Source: Glandiceps talaboti (Eukaryota; Hemichordata; Enteropneusta; Spengelidae). Taken from it: a DNA stretch of 64,000 nt. The translations under genes and the position numbers were made by a program. Positions 13,001 through 21,743 of this stretch are shown here, one piece after another. The notes beneath the pieces are model-generated. The model had not been told where the DNA came from and made no database searches. It saw nothing but the letters and a program-made list of their open reading frames with translations. Position 1 is the first letter of the stretch. Each line of letters opens with the position of its first letter. The DNA is taken from assembly GCF_964340395.1 (NCBI RefSeq), contig NC_135556.1, positions 14,335,910-14,399,909 on the forward strand. The letters are read 5' to 3'.

Positions 13001-15196
13001 ATATTTCAATATCTTGCTTCCATTAGATATTTTCAAGAGCAGAGATATTTCCTCATCACTGGCCTGGTTTTTTTTTCTTCGATTTTTTGGTAGTAATGAT
13101 ATGCAACTTGCCTGATTGATATGTTTACATTGTAATAACAAAGGCTATTTCTGTATACTTTAGCCTCCATGTAAAATAAGTCAGTGGATATTTCCATGCA
13201 CTTTTAGCATTCCTTATGTTTGTTTGACAGTAGAGACGCTTACATATATAGAGGCCTATATTCATGTAGTTACTGTTTATAGTAAAAATATTTCCAAATA
13301 TGTAACTTGTTCTAATGTGTAATAAGACCAACATATATTATGTTTGCTGTATACTACAGTGTTTGGAGTGTGTGTAATGCATGTACAACTGTGTATGACC
13401 AAATATAGCGTGGCTTCAATACCTGGTTGCCATAGTAACAGTGACAGGGTTAATGACTTGCATGTTACATTGCAGTTATGAAATCTTTTACCATGATGTA
13501 TCCCCAGTCAGTGATGTATATATGTAGTGATATTAGTATCCATGGTAACCAATTTTCTAAAATGAGAATAGGTTTAATGACCTGAAATTGCCCAATTTTA
13601 TGAAAGATGTCGTGATGATGAAATATAGAGGAGAAGTCAATCCTGTCTGGGAGAGATTGGATTTATTTTGAATGAGATAATGTTAATGATAAAAACTGTT
13701 TCAAATTGCCAAAGTCATTAAATAGTTATTAGTTTAGAAAAAAACAGTATCATCTTTACTATTGCTTCCATGCTATTACTTACGATAGGAAAGTTATATG
13801 TATGCCATAGGCAATAATACAGTAACTGTTGTATACAACTTGGGGCTGTAATTCAAAGTCTGGACAGTCATGACTTTATTTTAGCTGTAGTTCAAAGTCT
13901 GGAATGTCATGACTTTATCTGAGCTGTAGTTCAAAGTCTGGAATGTCATGACTTTATCTGAGCTGTAATTCAAAGTCTGAACAGTCATGACTTTATCTGA
14001 GCTGTAATTCAAAGTCTGGACAGTCATGACTTTATCTGAGCTGTAATTCAAAGTCTGAACAGTCATGACTTTATCTGAGCTGTTATCAAAGTCTGGAATG
14101 TCATGACTTTATCTGAGCTGTAATTCAAAGTCTGGACAGTCATGACTTTATCTGAGCTGTAATTCAAAGTCTGAACAGTCATGACTTTATCTGAGCTGTT
14201 ATTAAAGTCTGGAATGTCATGACTTTATCTTAGCTGTAATTCAAAGTCTGGAATGTCATGACTTTATCTTAGCTGTAATTCAAAATCTGGACAGTCATGA
14301 CTTTATCTTAGCTGTAATGCAAAGTCTGGAATGTCATGACTTTATCTGAGCTGTAATTCAAAGTCTGGGCAGTCATGACTTTATCTGAGCTGTAATTCAA
14401 AGTCTGGACAGTCATGACTTTATCTAAGCTGTTATCAAAGTCTGGAATGTCATGACTTTATCTGAGCTGTAATTCAAAGTCTGAACAGTCATGACTTTAA
14501 GCTGTAATTCAAAGTCTGGACAGTCATGGCAGTTACCCGTACTTAGCATGTCTGAAATTTTAAGGTTCTTTCTTTCTATTGTCTATGCATTGTGGTGGTT
14601 ACCACTGTTTGACAATTCTAGATGTATTAATATTCTAATCAAATCTCCTTCTCTCCTGCCTCCAGACTTTAAAATACAGTGGTGTGTGGTGCTCTGATAC
14701 TCTTTGCTGTACACACATGTATATCAGAGTGCCACCAGTGGCTGTACATGTGTGGTGCTCTGATACTCTTTGCTGTACACACATGTATATCAGAGCACCA
14801 CCAGTGGCTATATAATACAGTCATGTGTGGTGTTTAGAAACTCTTTGCTGTATAGACAAATGTATGAGAGCGCCACCAGTGACTGTAAAATAGTTATGTG
14901 TGATGCTTAGATACTCTTTGCTACTATGACAGTGCCACCAGTAGCTGTAATTTACAATCTACCCTGCCTGCTGAATGGACCTTTTTTGTCTTCACTATCC
15001 TCTCTAACCTCACTAATCTGTATGTATCTATCTCCTTTGCTCCACTGCATAGCCTCCCATCATCTGAATACAGGTACTTGGATTTCACTCTGTCTAACTC
15101 TTAACCGCATGTACACTTTCAGTGTTTCACTTCAATTTTCAACATTTATTAGGCAATCTGTGTGTGTGTGTATGTATGTGCGTGCGTGCGTGTGTG

Positions 15197-15228
<32 letters not shown>

Positions 15229-18200
15229 TGTATGCCACCAGTGACTGTAAAATAGTTATGTGTGATGCTTAGATACGTACGTATGTACATACGTACGTAT
15301 GTATGTAAGTACGTACGTACGTATGTATCTATGTATGTATGTACGTACGTACGTACGTACGTACGTATGTACGTACGTACGTACGTATGTATCTATGTGT
15401 GTATGTATGTATGTATGTATGTACGGATGTATGTACGTACGTACATATGTATGTATGTATGTATTAATGTGTATATTGTAGCAATGAGTTAAGGTGAATT
15501 TGTTGCTATACAATAAGTTAAAATAAAGTGGGGGCAATGCAAAAAGCTGCAATAATGTGGTAGCTATGCAAAGAGTTTAAATAAATTCATTTGGTTTCCA
15601 TCCAAAGCGTTGATCATGTTAATGTTTTGATTATAGCACTATCATCCAATAATCTAATATTCAGATGGTACTAATTGTATTCACAGGGACTTGGCCATTG
15701 ATCTTCTAAAGACCATACCAAACTGTGATCTTCCACTTGTCAGAATGTGTGCAAGATGTAGTGGCAGTGCTGTAGAGATCAATGATCTACATCAAAGAGT
15801 GGGTATAATTGTTACTATGGCAACATCCAAATTTCAAAATTATATTAATACAGCATACTTATAACGTGCTTGTTTTCCTCCTCTTCCCCTTCCTACCAGG
15901 TCCCCAATTGTACATCTGGGTCGACTGCGGCACAATCTTGTTAAAATCTTGCCCAAGGACTTTAACCACTCAGAAATAAATGGTAGTGACGAGACTAAAA
16001 CCTGTAACCTGTAGATTCCAAACCGGCCACTCTTACCATTATGACATCACATGACTCCAAATTCACATAATGGTAAAACCATATATACTATATATACTAG
16101 TAAGATAGATATAGTATGTATGGTCAGGGGAAGGGGGCTTGTCATTTGGGAGTTGCAAATATATTAACAGTTTTATGTAAAAAATCTCACTCAATTGAAA
16201 TTCCCATCCCTGACTCCATAAAAGAGTTTATATTTCCATACAAAAGGTAAAAAAATGATCATTTCATTTACCATATAGGCTGGGCTACCCAACCTGGAAG
16301 AATGTCTAAAGAAAGCTGAGGCAGCCCAACAGGCGGGCGATGTATTCAATGCTGTCAAGTACTTTCTTCTATCACCAACTCCAGACCTAGCACTAGAAAT
16401 AGGGTTAACAGAGGTCAAAGGTCAGTTATTAAGGATAAAGGTCAACAACAAATGCAGCTTGTACTGTGCCTGATGTCATGTGATGGCTTTTTAGTCTCCT
16501 CAATGAGATGATTGAAAACCATGATCAAAAATATTTTTATTTGATCAGCTGACATCAAATTGATATACTATTAAAATTGCTATAACGAAGAGAAAGAAAA
16601 AACGAGTAATTTTGAAACGACAAGTGAAAGAATAACATTTTATAGACAAAATGTTTAGTGAAGAAAGCAGGATAGTTTCCATGGAAACTACCCTTCGCTA
16701 TGGCAACTCCTCGTGAGATAAGATTATATTTTCTTCAACTTCAATTTATAAAACAGTTATACTAACATGAGATGTAAATAAATCGACAACCATTGGACAC
16801 TGTCATCCTGTAAAATTCCATAAACAAAATGACTGTTATTGCTAATGTCAGTATAATATGTTGAAATTTCCATGAATTGTCTTTACAAAAAAATTGGATT
16901 CTGTTTATGTTGACAGTCAAAATGAATAAAAGTGAGTGGTGTGTGGATGATGTGAAGACACTGGTAGAATTGTTATCTAGTATCCGAACTGAGAAATTAC
17001 AACAACAGAAATGTGCAAAGTAAGTTGATTGGCTGTGAAGACATTGGTAGACTTGTTAGCTTGTTTCAACCTACTTGAATAGTGCATTGTGGGAAGTATG
17101 ACATCATTCCATCGATAAACATAAATCAGCCAATGTTGTATGTAAGCAGTCTTTTTATCATTGTTGGTAATCACAAATAATTTATAGTCTTGGTTACTGA
17201 GAATCTTGCCGTAGGGTTATCATGCTGGTCACCCCAGATTAGGTATTACATTGAAATATTATCTAGTCTTGGTTACACAGACCCTTGTGTTCTTGTAACC
17301 ACTCCAGCTTAGGTGTTATGATACCACAGCTATAAATAAGCCCATAATCCTTTGCATCTGAACATCCTCAGTTACATTGCAATTTACAATATTTAATACT
17401 TCTTACTTTTAATTGTAAAGTTGTCATACAGTCACAAATAAATGTACAACTGTTCATGTACGTACTTCCATTTGATTCAGTTGATAATTCCCCTTACATG
17501 CTACCACCATGCTCACCTATACAGGTTCAGTTTACTTTGAATTGAATCAAATCTATTGAATCATTAATTGGTTTCATGCCAGTTTAATTGTAAATTGGGA
17601 CAAAGTGAATGCAAGATTATAGTGTTGATTAAACAATGAATAGGAGGACTTGTTGATACACTGTTATTTGTTTGTTTGTTTGTTTTGCAGACATCGTAAT
17701 GAATTACTGGCAATCAGTGGTTATATTGGTGCTCTATTGGCCATCAGAAGAGAATACAATACCATAGTGCCTGCACTCTTTGAACATAGCAAGTAAGTTT
17801 GCATATAACAAGGGCTGTCTATTTCTATCATATATGGAGATGTGACTTCATTCCACCAGGGTTCTCCCCATAGGTGCTGGTCAGTCATTGATGAGCATGT
17901 ATATGAATATTCATGAGGTTGTGTTATATTTAATGTTGTCAATTAATATATGCCACCAGGAGGTGTGTGATACCTGCAGACTATAAAACTTCAGTTGAGC
18001 TGTGTGTTTTGAGTCCTGAGGTATGTAATAAAGGGACCCAAAGTGCTCAATCCTCACTTTGTCCAAAATGGCAAAGTGAACGTCAAACTGTGCATGTAAG
18101 TGCTCATTGTACCCCATTGGCTATCTCTTCAGGGGTAGCTAATAAGGTAGCGTCTTACACAATATAGTGACCCATGCCAAGAATAGAGAGAACCAATTCT

Positions 18201-19693
18201 TGAACAAATATATGATATTGATAACAATACTTTCAAACCTTTAGATGCATATAGCATTTGGCAATATAACTGTTTTGTTCTGAACTTGTGTTTCTTCAAA
18301 AATGTACATTGAACTGATTCTTAATCCTGTTTTACAGATTATTATGCATACGGGATACAGTAGTTATACCATTGTCAGAGAAACAAATTAGTTCCGAACT
18401 AGATGCTTGGAGAGTTCATAAAATGCCAGACAGGTGAGAAATAGTGAATTTCTTAAGTTGGAGATACCAGTAATGTTGAAAAATATACTAATACACAATA
18501 AAATACAACTAGTAAAAGTCAACTAAAGTTTTTTCAGTGCTTGTCACAATCATTTATAGCATCCATATCAAGTGTAAAATTGTTCTGTTACATTTGCTTA
18601 TGTGGTGTCTCTTAAATGTAATCAATCTGTAAACAATGTTACCAGTACAAAGCACAAGTTAGTCATAAAATGACTAGAGAGTAATTTAACATAAATGTCA
18701 CAAGATGTCTACGCCTCACTTAATTATACTGGTAGTATAGAAGTAGGTCGACAGTAGTCTGAGTCTAGCCGTAACGCTTACATGCATGACCAGATTTCAT
18801 ACAGATAATATATCAGCCATATATCTGTTACATGATGCACCAGCTGATTTCATACAAATTTGGTACAAAGATGACACAATAACACTACAGAAGCTATATG
18901 ATAGAAGTACATTTATGGTCGTAAACTAGTGATTCTATTTTGTGTGATAGTTGTAACAAATGTATTCAAGTTGCAACAAATGTATTCAAGTTGTAACAAA
19001 GGAAGATTGTTAATGATAAGGAGTTTTAATATTGACAAAAATTTGACATTTATTCTTCCAGGTCATCCAGAGATAATTGTAGTCCAACTGACGAACAGAA
19101 AAGAATCTATGAATCACTTCTACGAAAGGCAGGACCAGAGAGTAATCATGTCGGTCTTGGTATGGATCTGGTGTCTGGGTCTCATCTACCAAGTCATTCC
19201 GATGTCCATATATCCTACCTCACAGGAAATAGAATACAGGTAGGTATGATGGATGGATGGACGGATGGACAGACGGATGGATGGATGGATGGATGGATGG
19301 ATGAATGGATGGATGGATGAATACAGATGGATGGAGGGATGGATACGGAGGGTTGGGTGTTACAGTCACACATCCCATGTCACTTGGCATCCAGTATCTA
19401 ATTAAAAAAATGTATACATAGGTTACTTCTGACAAAATAGATTTTATGCTGTTGAAAATATGTCTTTGTCACTTGAGAATTTCATAAAAAGCCAGTCATG
19501 GAGTGGTTGAAGAATACACAGAGTTTTAATTTACAATAATTCCTCACTTAGTGAATGTGTTTGAATCTTTCAGGGACCTGCATTTTTCCTTGAAGATGGC
19601 AGACAGGCAATATCACTCAATGATGCTCTGATGTGGGCAAAAGTCAACCCATTCTCTCCTCTTGGAACTGGAGCTCAAATCAATCCATTCTAG
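673..19693 (+). CDS. WDR17: WDR17, WD-repeat protein, 20 exons, 5' partial
   Basis: Coding segments are 673-764, 1805-1887, 2762-2848, 3709-3873, 4681-4833, 6084-6283, 7654-7787, 8904-9026, 9404-9559, 9691-9755, 10589-10816, 11428-11527, 12626-12768, 15687-15798, 16279-16420, 16917-17019, 17691-17792, 18338-18433, 19062-19239 and 19574-19693. All junctions are GT-AG and the 2582 nt keep one open frame of 859 residues, a leading split codon and a TAG stop. About six WD40 blades come first (residues 1 to about 245: [39 protein letters not shown]), then a mostly helical C-terminal part ending [19 protein letters not shown]. The match to human WDR17 is co-linear, from memory. The human protein is about 1,300 aa, so roughly the N-terminal third is missing to the left. 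WD propeller plus helical tail resembles coat and IFT scaffolds, but the molecular role of WDR17 is not established. Confidence 0.95.
957..1010. repeat. (TA)n microsatellite
   Basis: About 54 bases of alternating TA with two CATATA interruptions, inside a WDR17 intron. Confidence 0.9.
1805..1887 (+). CDS. WDR17: WDR17 exon
   Basis: Acceptor CCCCATAG, donor GTGAGT. It was found because the flanking exons are out of phase. It supplies 27 codons plus two bases ([19 protein letters not shown]), a typical WD blade core that restores the frame. Confidence 0.9.
2201..2391. mobile_element. Foldback (MITE-like) element, family A copy 1
   Basis: Bounded by the inverted termini ACAGAACCCTATG and CATAGGGTTCTGT. 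The core holds a second inverted repeat (GAGTGCTTGCAGTGTT against AACACTGCAAGCATGAG). Related copies lie at 11673-12200, 21578-21743 and 57901-58050. There is no coding capacity. Similarity continues to about 2580, which parallels 12295-12365, so the full element may be larger. Confidence 0.75.
2762..2848 (+). CDS. WDR17: WDR17 exon
   Basis: Acceptor TCTCGCAG, donor GTAAGT. Encodes [20 protein letters not shown] followed by GCDWSTNNK, a highly conserved WDR17 stretch. It ends two bases into a Lys codon. Confidence 0.95.
3029..3165. repeat. TGTTG/TGTCG pentanucleotide repeat, decaying
   Basis: TGTTG units shift to TGTCG and then TGTCA from about 3029 to 3090, followed by degenerate relatives to about 3165. 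Lies in a WDR17 intron. Confidence 0.8.
3709..3873 (+). CDS. WDR17: WDR17 exon
   Basis: Acceptor GTGTTCAG, donor GTAAGT. Encodes [15 protein letters not shown] and [19 protein letters not shown], one full WD40 repeat and the start of the next. It ends inside the Gly codon of SGSDDG. Confidence 0.97.
3986..4345. repeat. Minisatellite of GTAATTCTGATGTGAAATGG units
   Basis: About nine copies of a 33-40 bp unit. Two variants alternate: one with GGAGTTAGG and one with TTGTCAAGTTAGC. Lies within a WDR17 intron. Confidence 0.85.
4681..4833 (+). CDS. WDR17: WDR17 exon
   Basis: Acceptor GTCTTTCAG, donor GTGGGT. Encodes [20 protein letters not shown] and [13 protein letters not shown], the most canonical WD40 repeat of the gene. 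Confidence 0.97.
4864..5014. repeat. Near-perfect 151-bp palindrome
   Basis: Two 75-bp arms are near-perfect reverse complements meeting at TTTTCT|AGAAAA around 4938/4939 with no spacer. The one visible difference is near the tips (ACACGGGG against rc ACACTGGGG). Lies in a WDR17 intron, 30 bases after a donor. Confidence 0.93.
5592..5984. repeat. Two small CCAGACTCTCG hairpins
   Basis: 5592-5645 and 5935-5984 both begin CCAGACTCTCG and end in an inverted AGAGTCT or AGTCTGG. They look like two copies of a short hairpin element, or the two ends of one element. Confidence 0.35.
6084..6283 (+). CDS. WDR17: WDR17 exon with duplicated 3' end
   Basis: Acceptor TGTATTCAG, donor GTGGGT at 6284. Encodes [17 protein letters not shown] and [16 protein letters not shown], then leaves the propeller. 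The last ~50 bases and the donor are the first member of a tandem repeat running to about 6780 (separate entry). This donor is chosen because its phase (one base) fits the next exon. Confidence 0.93.
6229..6780 (+). repeat. Tandem array of a WDR17 exon end plus its splice donor
   Basis: A unit of about 64-75 bp contains the end of exon 6084-6283 (TTATAGCTAAGAG to CAGCACACCAG), the donor GTGGGT and the first ~25 intron bases (ATAGATTTATATGCAAATAA). GT dinucleotides at the homologous donor position fall at 6284 (real), 6356, 6428, 6503, 6573, 6637 and 6707. The last, degenerate copy ends near 6780 and lacks the donor. Confidence 0.92.
7435..7537. mobile_element. Small hairpin MITE, family B copy 1
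   Basis: Termini CAAGTGTAAAAGTATACTG and its exact reverse complement enclose about 55 bp. The inverted repeat is about 24 bp and perfect. A related copy lies near 18555-18660. Confidence 0.75.
7654..7787 (+). CDS. WDR17: WDR17 exon
   Basis: Acceptor TTTTTTTCAG, donor GTAAGT. Encodes [20 protein letters not shown] and [14 protein letters not shown], the linker after the propeller. Ends in phase 0, just before the 50-bp minisatellite intron. Confidence 0.93.
7918..8840. repeat. 50-bp minisatellite with acceptor-like motif
   Basis: About 17 copies of a 50-bp unit, regular from 8001, with one outlying degenerate copy at 7921. Each unit has TAACCCCTCTCCCCACCCTT then CCAGT and CTCTGCAAAGGGTGG. 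The pyrimidine tract plus CAG looks like a 3' splice site. The array ends about 65 bp before the true acceptor at 8903. Confidence 0.95.
8904..9026 (+). CDS. WDR17: WDR17 exon
   Basis: Acceptor TACATCAG, donor GTAAGT. 41 codons: [19 protein letters not shown] to [10 protein letters not shown], the start of the helical C-terminal region. Confidence 0.93.
9404..9559 (+). CDS. WDR17: WDR17 exon
   Basis: Acceptor ATTTGCAG, donor GTAAGG. 52 codons including [20 protein letters not shown] and [11 protein letters not shown], closely matching human WDR17 as recalled. Confidence 0.95.
9691..9755 (+). CDS. WDR17: WDR17 exon
   Basis: Acceptor ATCTTTCAG, donor GTAATA. Short exon: [20 protein letters not shown]. 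Ends two bases into an Arg codon completed by the next exon. Confidence 0.93.
10589..10816 (+). CDS. WDR17: WDR17 exon
   Basis: Acceptor TTTGACAG, donor GTAAGT. Encodes [19 protein letters not shown] and [19 protein letters not shown], helical-repeat-like sequence followed by a Pro/Ser-rich, less conserved loop. Confidence 0.93.
11276..11301. repeat. (CATT)n microsatellite
   Basis: Six to seven CATT units followed by an AT-rich run, in a WDR17 intron. Confidence 0.85.
11428..11527 (+). CDS. WDR17: WDR17 exon
   Basis: Acceptor TTTTTCAG, donor GTAAAA. Encodes [20 protein letters not shown] and [11 protein letters not shown], a strongly conserved WDR17 block. Confidence 0.94.
11673..12200. mobile_element. 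Family A foldback copy with nested tandem and inverted repeats
   Basis: The left end GACAGAACCTCATG is at 11673 and the core plus right end (GTATTTGCATGACAGCTTGC to GGGATCCTATGTTC) lies at 12075-12200. Between them are about 3.5 copies of a 64-bp unit (TAGCCTACCTGTAGACTTGA, 11693-11935). The last copy then repeats in inverted orientation at 11970-12044. Confidence 0.6.
12626..12768 (+). CDS. WDR17: WDR17 exon
   Basis: Acceptor AATTTCAG, donor GTAAGT. Encodes [20 protein letters not shown] and [14 protein letters not shown]. The CArG-box repeat array begins about 22 bases after its donor. Confidence 0.94.
12791..12916 (+). promoter_or_regulatory. Tandem cluster of CArG (SRF-type) boxes
   Basis: Perfect CC(A/T)6GG motifs occur at 12791-12800 (CCATATATGG), 12814-12823 (CCATTTATGG), 12839-12848 and 12878-12887, with a one-mismatch copy at 12907-12916. 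They lie in a degenerate repeat of about 25-39 bp just inside a WDR17 intron. The motifs are seen; SRF binding is inference. Confidence 0.55.
13843..14525. repeat. 39-bp minisatellite
   Basis: About 17 copies of a 39-bp unit (GTCATGACTTTATCTGAGCT then GTAATTCAAAGTCTGG). Variants differ at GGACAG, GGAATG and GAACAG. As 39 is a multiple of three, the antisense strand stays open with a 13-residue period, but nothing suggests translation. In the 2.9-kb WDR17 intron 12769-15686. Confidence 0.95.
14681..14948. repeat. ~70-bp tandem repeat (CTCTTTGCTGTA...CCACCAGTGGCTGTA)
   Basis: Four copies sharing ATACTCTTTGCTGTA and GCCACCAGTGGCTGTA. A stray copy of one junction (GCCACCAGTGACTGTAAAAT to TGCTTAGATAC) recurs at 15234-15276, beyond a tetranucleotide array. 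Confidence 0.8.
15159..15475. repeat. GTAT/GTAC/GTGT tetranucleotide arrays
   Basis: GTGT and GTAT tracts at 15159-15233, then mixed GTAC and GTAT units at 15276-15475. GTAC units are self-complementary. No coding value. Confidence 0.95.
15687..15798 (+). CDS. WDR17: WDR17 exon
   Basis: Acceptor ATTCACAG, donor GTGGGT. Encodes [20 protein letters not shown] and [12 protein letters not shown]. Preceded by a 2.9-kb intron rich in tandem repeats. Confidence 0.92.
15890..16055 (-). mobile_element. tRNA-derived SINE, minus strand
   Basis: Read on the minus strand, a tRNA-like head (ATAATGGTAAGAGTGGCCGG, then GGTTACAGGTTTTAGTCTC at the B-box position) is followed by a central segment with CTTGGGCAAGATTTTAACAA, GTCGACCCAGATGTACAATT and GGGGACCTGG. 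That layout matches metazoan SINEs with a conserved central domain; Nin-DC is the likeliest name, from memory. The B box is degenerate, so this is an old copy. Confidence 0.65.
16279..16420 (+). CDS. WDR17: WDR17 exon
   Basis: Acceptor CCATATAG, donor GTCAGT (not a consensus +3 base). Encodes [20 protein letters not shown] and [19 protein letters not shown]. The donor follows from the one-base phase of the next exon. Confidence 0.88.
16917..17019 (+). CDS. WDR17: WDR17 exon
   Basis: Acceptor GTTGACAG, donor GTAAGT. Encodes [20 protein letters not shown] then [14 protein letters not shown]. Confidence 0.92.
17691..17792 (+). CDS. WDR17: WDR17 exon
   Basis: Acceptor TTTTGCAG, donor GTAAGT. 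Encodes [20 protein letters not shown] and [13 protein letters not shown], nearly identical to human WDR17 as recalled. Confidence 0.96.
18338..18433 (+). CDS. WDR17: WDR17 exon
   Basis: Acceptor TTTTACAG, donor GTGAGA. Encodes [20 protein letters not shown] and [11 protein letters not shown]. Confidence 0.92.
18555..18660. mobile_element. Small hairpin MITE, family B copy 2 (degenerate)
   Basis: ATATCAAGTGTAAAATTGTT and TTACATTTGCTTATGTGG match the reverse complement of the right end of the 7435-7537 element with a few changes. The second arm is poorly preserved. Confidence 0.5.
19062..19239 (+). CDS. WDR17: WDR17 exon
   Basis: Acceptor CTTCCAG, donor GTAGGT. Encodes [20 protein letters not shown] and [25 protein letters not shown] tetranucleotide array starts right after the donor. 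Confidence 0.95.
19242..19345. repeat. (GGAT)n tetranucleotide array
   Basis: About 25 imperfect GGAT units (some GGAC, AGAT) starting within a few bases of the WDR17 donor at 19240. Confidence 0.95.
19574..19693 (+). CDS. WDR17: WDR17 last coding exon
   Basis: Acceptor ATCTTTCAG. 39 codons from [20 protein letters not shown] to the C-terminus INPF, then TAG at 19691-19693. The C-terminus aligns end to end with human WDR17 as recalled. Confidence 0.97.
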   Translation, partial: GPAFFLEDGRQAISLNDALMWAKVNPFSPLGTGAQINPF

Positions 19694-20400
19694 AAAGATG
19701 TTCGGTGATGAAAAAGACATACACACACAGGAGTGGTCTCTAAACAACTCAAATCAAAGTTGATTGTGTTATTAGTCAACCCGTTCTCATCTTTATTCAT
19801 TCCAGACTACTTTCTGTAATGACATAGTCAAAGAATTGGTTTCAATACAATACAAGTCAACATTTTCAAATTGTGTATCAAAAGTAAATTTTTGTTCAAA
19901 ACACAAGCTTTTAAATTGTTACCTGAAATTTTGGTCTGCACACTTCAAGTCTTTGTCACATTAACCACTGTAAACAGAGATGGAGCTGATGGAAATATAA
20001 ACTTTCGGGTGCCTATGACCCCACTTATTAGGCTTAGATCTGTATGGTCATGTGATCTGAGTAGTGGGTCAATCTGTTGACAAAGACTGGAGTGTGTAGT
20101 TGAAAGTGTACTGTCGAAAATTTCAAGTAGCAATATTCAAGTTTGTTTTTGGAAGAATGGTGTACTTCGATGCCAGTCAAAATTGATCTGGCCAAAATCA
20201 ACTAATATGTGACAAATCAACTCCTTTCAAGTTGAGTGTAAAACTATTTCGTCAACTTCCTGAAATATGCTGACATAACCCCAAAATGATATCAAATATG
20301 TGTTCCTACTGTTCAGAGTTTTGCTCAATGTCCCCAAAAGAGACAAAAAATGGATGACAATTTACTAAAAGTATGTACTGTAGTATGGTTTCTTGGCTGA

Positions 20401-20406
20401 AATAAA
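20401..20406 (+). terminator. Candidate WDR17 poly(A) signal
   Basis: First canonical AATAAA after the WDR17 stop, about 707 nt downstream. This predicts a 3' UTR of roughly 0.7 kb. Later AATAAA copies exist, so the true end is uncertain. Confidence 0.4.
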
Positions 20407-21577
20407 ACATTCTGTAGGAAGGACATCTGTATAGCTCATAGAAGTTAACATGGACTTGTTTGAAGCCTGTGTAAAATTTACTGGTTGTTTTGTGAAGTGA
20501 GTAAACTTCCTTAGTTAGCAAATTATGGTGATCTACACCTTGCTTTACAAGTACCCGGTACTATAATTTGAAACAACTCAATAGACAAGATTGTCAGCCG
20601 TAGTCAACTCATTCCTTATTTTTCAAACACATTTGCAAGTCCAATGGAAACCATTTTAGAAAATAGCACATGAAGTATACAGTTGTGTTACGACTCCATT
20701 GGCGCTATTTTTATTGTAACCTAACGAAAACATTCCACAAAGTTAAGCATATAGTGGGTGAAAATGATCACTTTATTTCAACCAGGGTTCTTGGGTCTAA
20801 CTCAACGTATTATAAAACATCTATTTTGTTATAATAGTCACCACTTTTCATGACCTCTCGTTGCCCTTACAACTTATTTATTTCAATCTTAACTTTCACT
20901 CATTTACTCTTTTCTCTGTATATCCTTCCATATTTTCAAATTGTGTTTCCGTATCCTGTCATATTGTTAGTAGCACTGTGTCTGCACCTGGAGCTCTTCG
21001 GAGAACAGGCTCATTATAAATTTGTTTTTTATTATTATTATTATAGTCGTAATACCTTGATTATTCAAGATGGTTGTCGACTTATTTGTTTAAATTGTTA
21101 TTACAACAGATGACGCTCTATTAGCCAACTCCAGAAATGTCACTGTGAAATGGCCTTCGTAAACCATTTTTAATTAGCCACTATATGATTAGCTATCATT
21201 GATAGCAATTATCATATTTTCGGTTTCATTTCAAAACAAACATTATGTAAATATCTTTTATTATTTTCATTGTCTTCTGTTTTGCAGTAGTAGAGCAGTA
21301 ATATCTTGTCTTGAAAACCAAAATATTAGGTTAATGTTGAAATGTGGAGAAGTTATATATTTAATAGGGTGACATGTAATGACATAATATAATTGTAACA
21401 GAAACAAGTCAAAGCAAGGAATTACCCAAGTCACTACAGTCAGTGCACTGACAATATAACAGGAACAGTTCAATTAATTAGCATAAAATTAGCATACAGT
21501 GACCTGTGAACCCAAATACTCATAGACTACAGTACTTCCATAGTCACAGAAGTCAACTTAAAGTACTTAAAGTATAT

Positions 21578-21743
21578 GACGGAACCCCATGATGCGAGAG
21601 GGTAACTACTTCATACTTTGGATATTTGCACGAGTGCTTGCGATGTTCTCTGTGGTCGTACTTTCATGAGTGTAGAGAGTGAAAGTGCAGCAGAAAACAC
21701 TGTAAGAACAAATGAGTACATGAGTTTGCAGCATTGGGTTCTG
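21578..21743. mobile_element. Foldback element, family A copy 2
   Basis: Starts GACGGAACCCCATG and ends CATTGGGTTCTGT. The core GATATTTGCACGAGTGCTTG then GTACTTTCATGAGTGTAGAG parallels the 2201-2391 copy. Similarity continues beyond the right end (TTATTATTAT to TTTCTGTGAAA). Confidence 0.65.

Noticed and set aside
13881-14066. Minus-strand frame with a 13-residue repeat
   Set aside because: Produced by the 39-bp minisatellite; no independent coding evidence.
15256-15552. Tyr/Val/Arg repeat frames on both strands
   Set aside because: Tetranucleotide GTAT/GTAC arrays translate this way in any frame.
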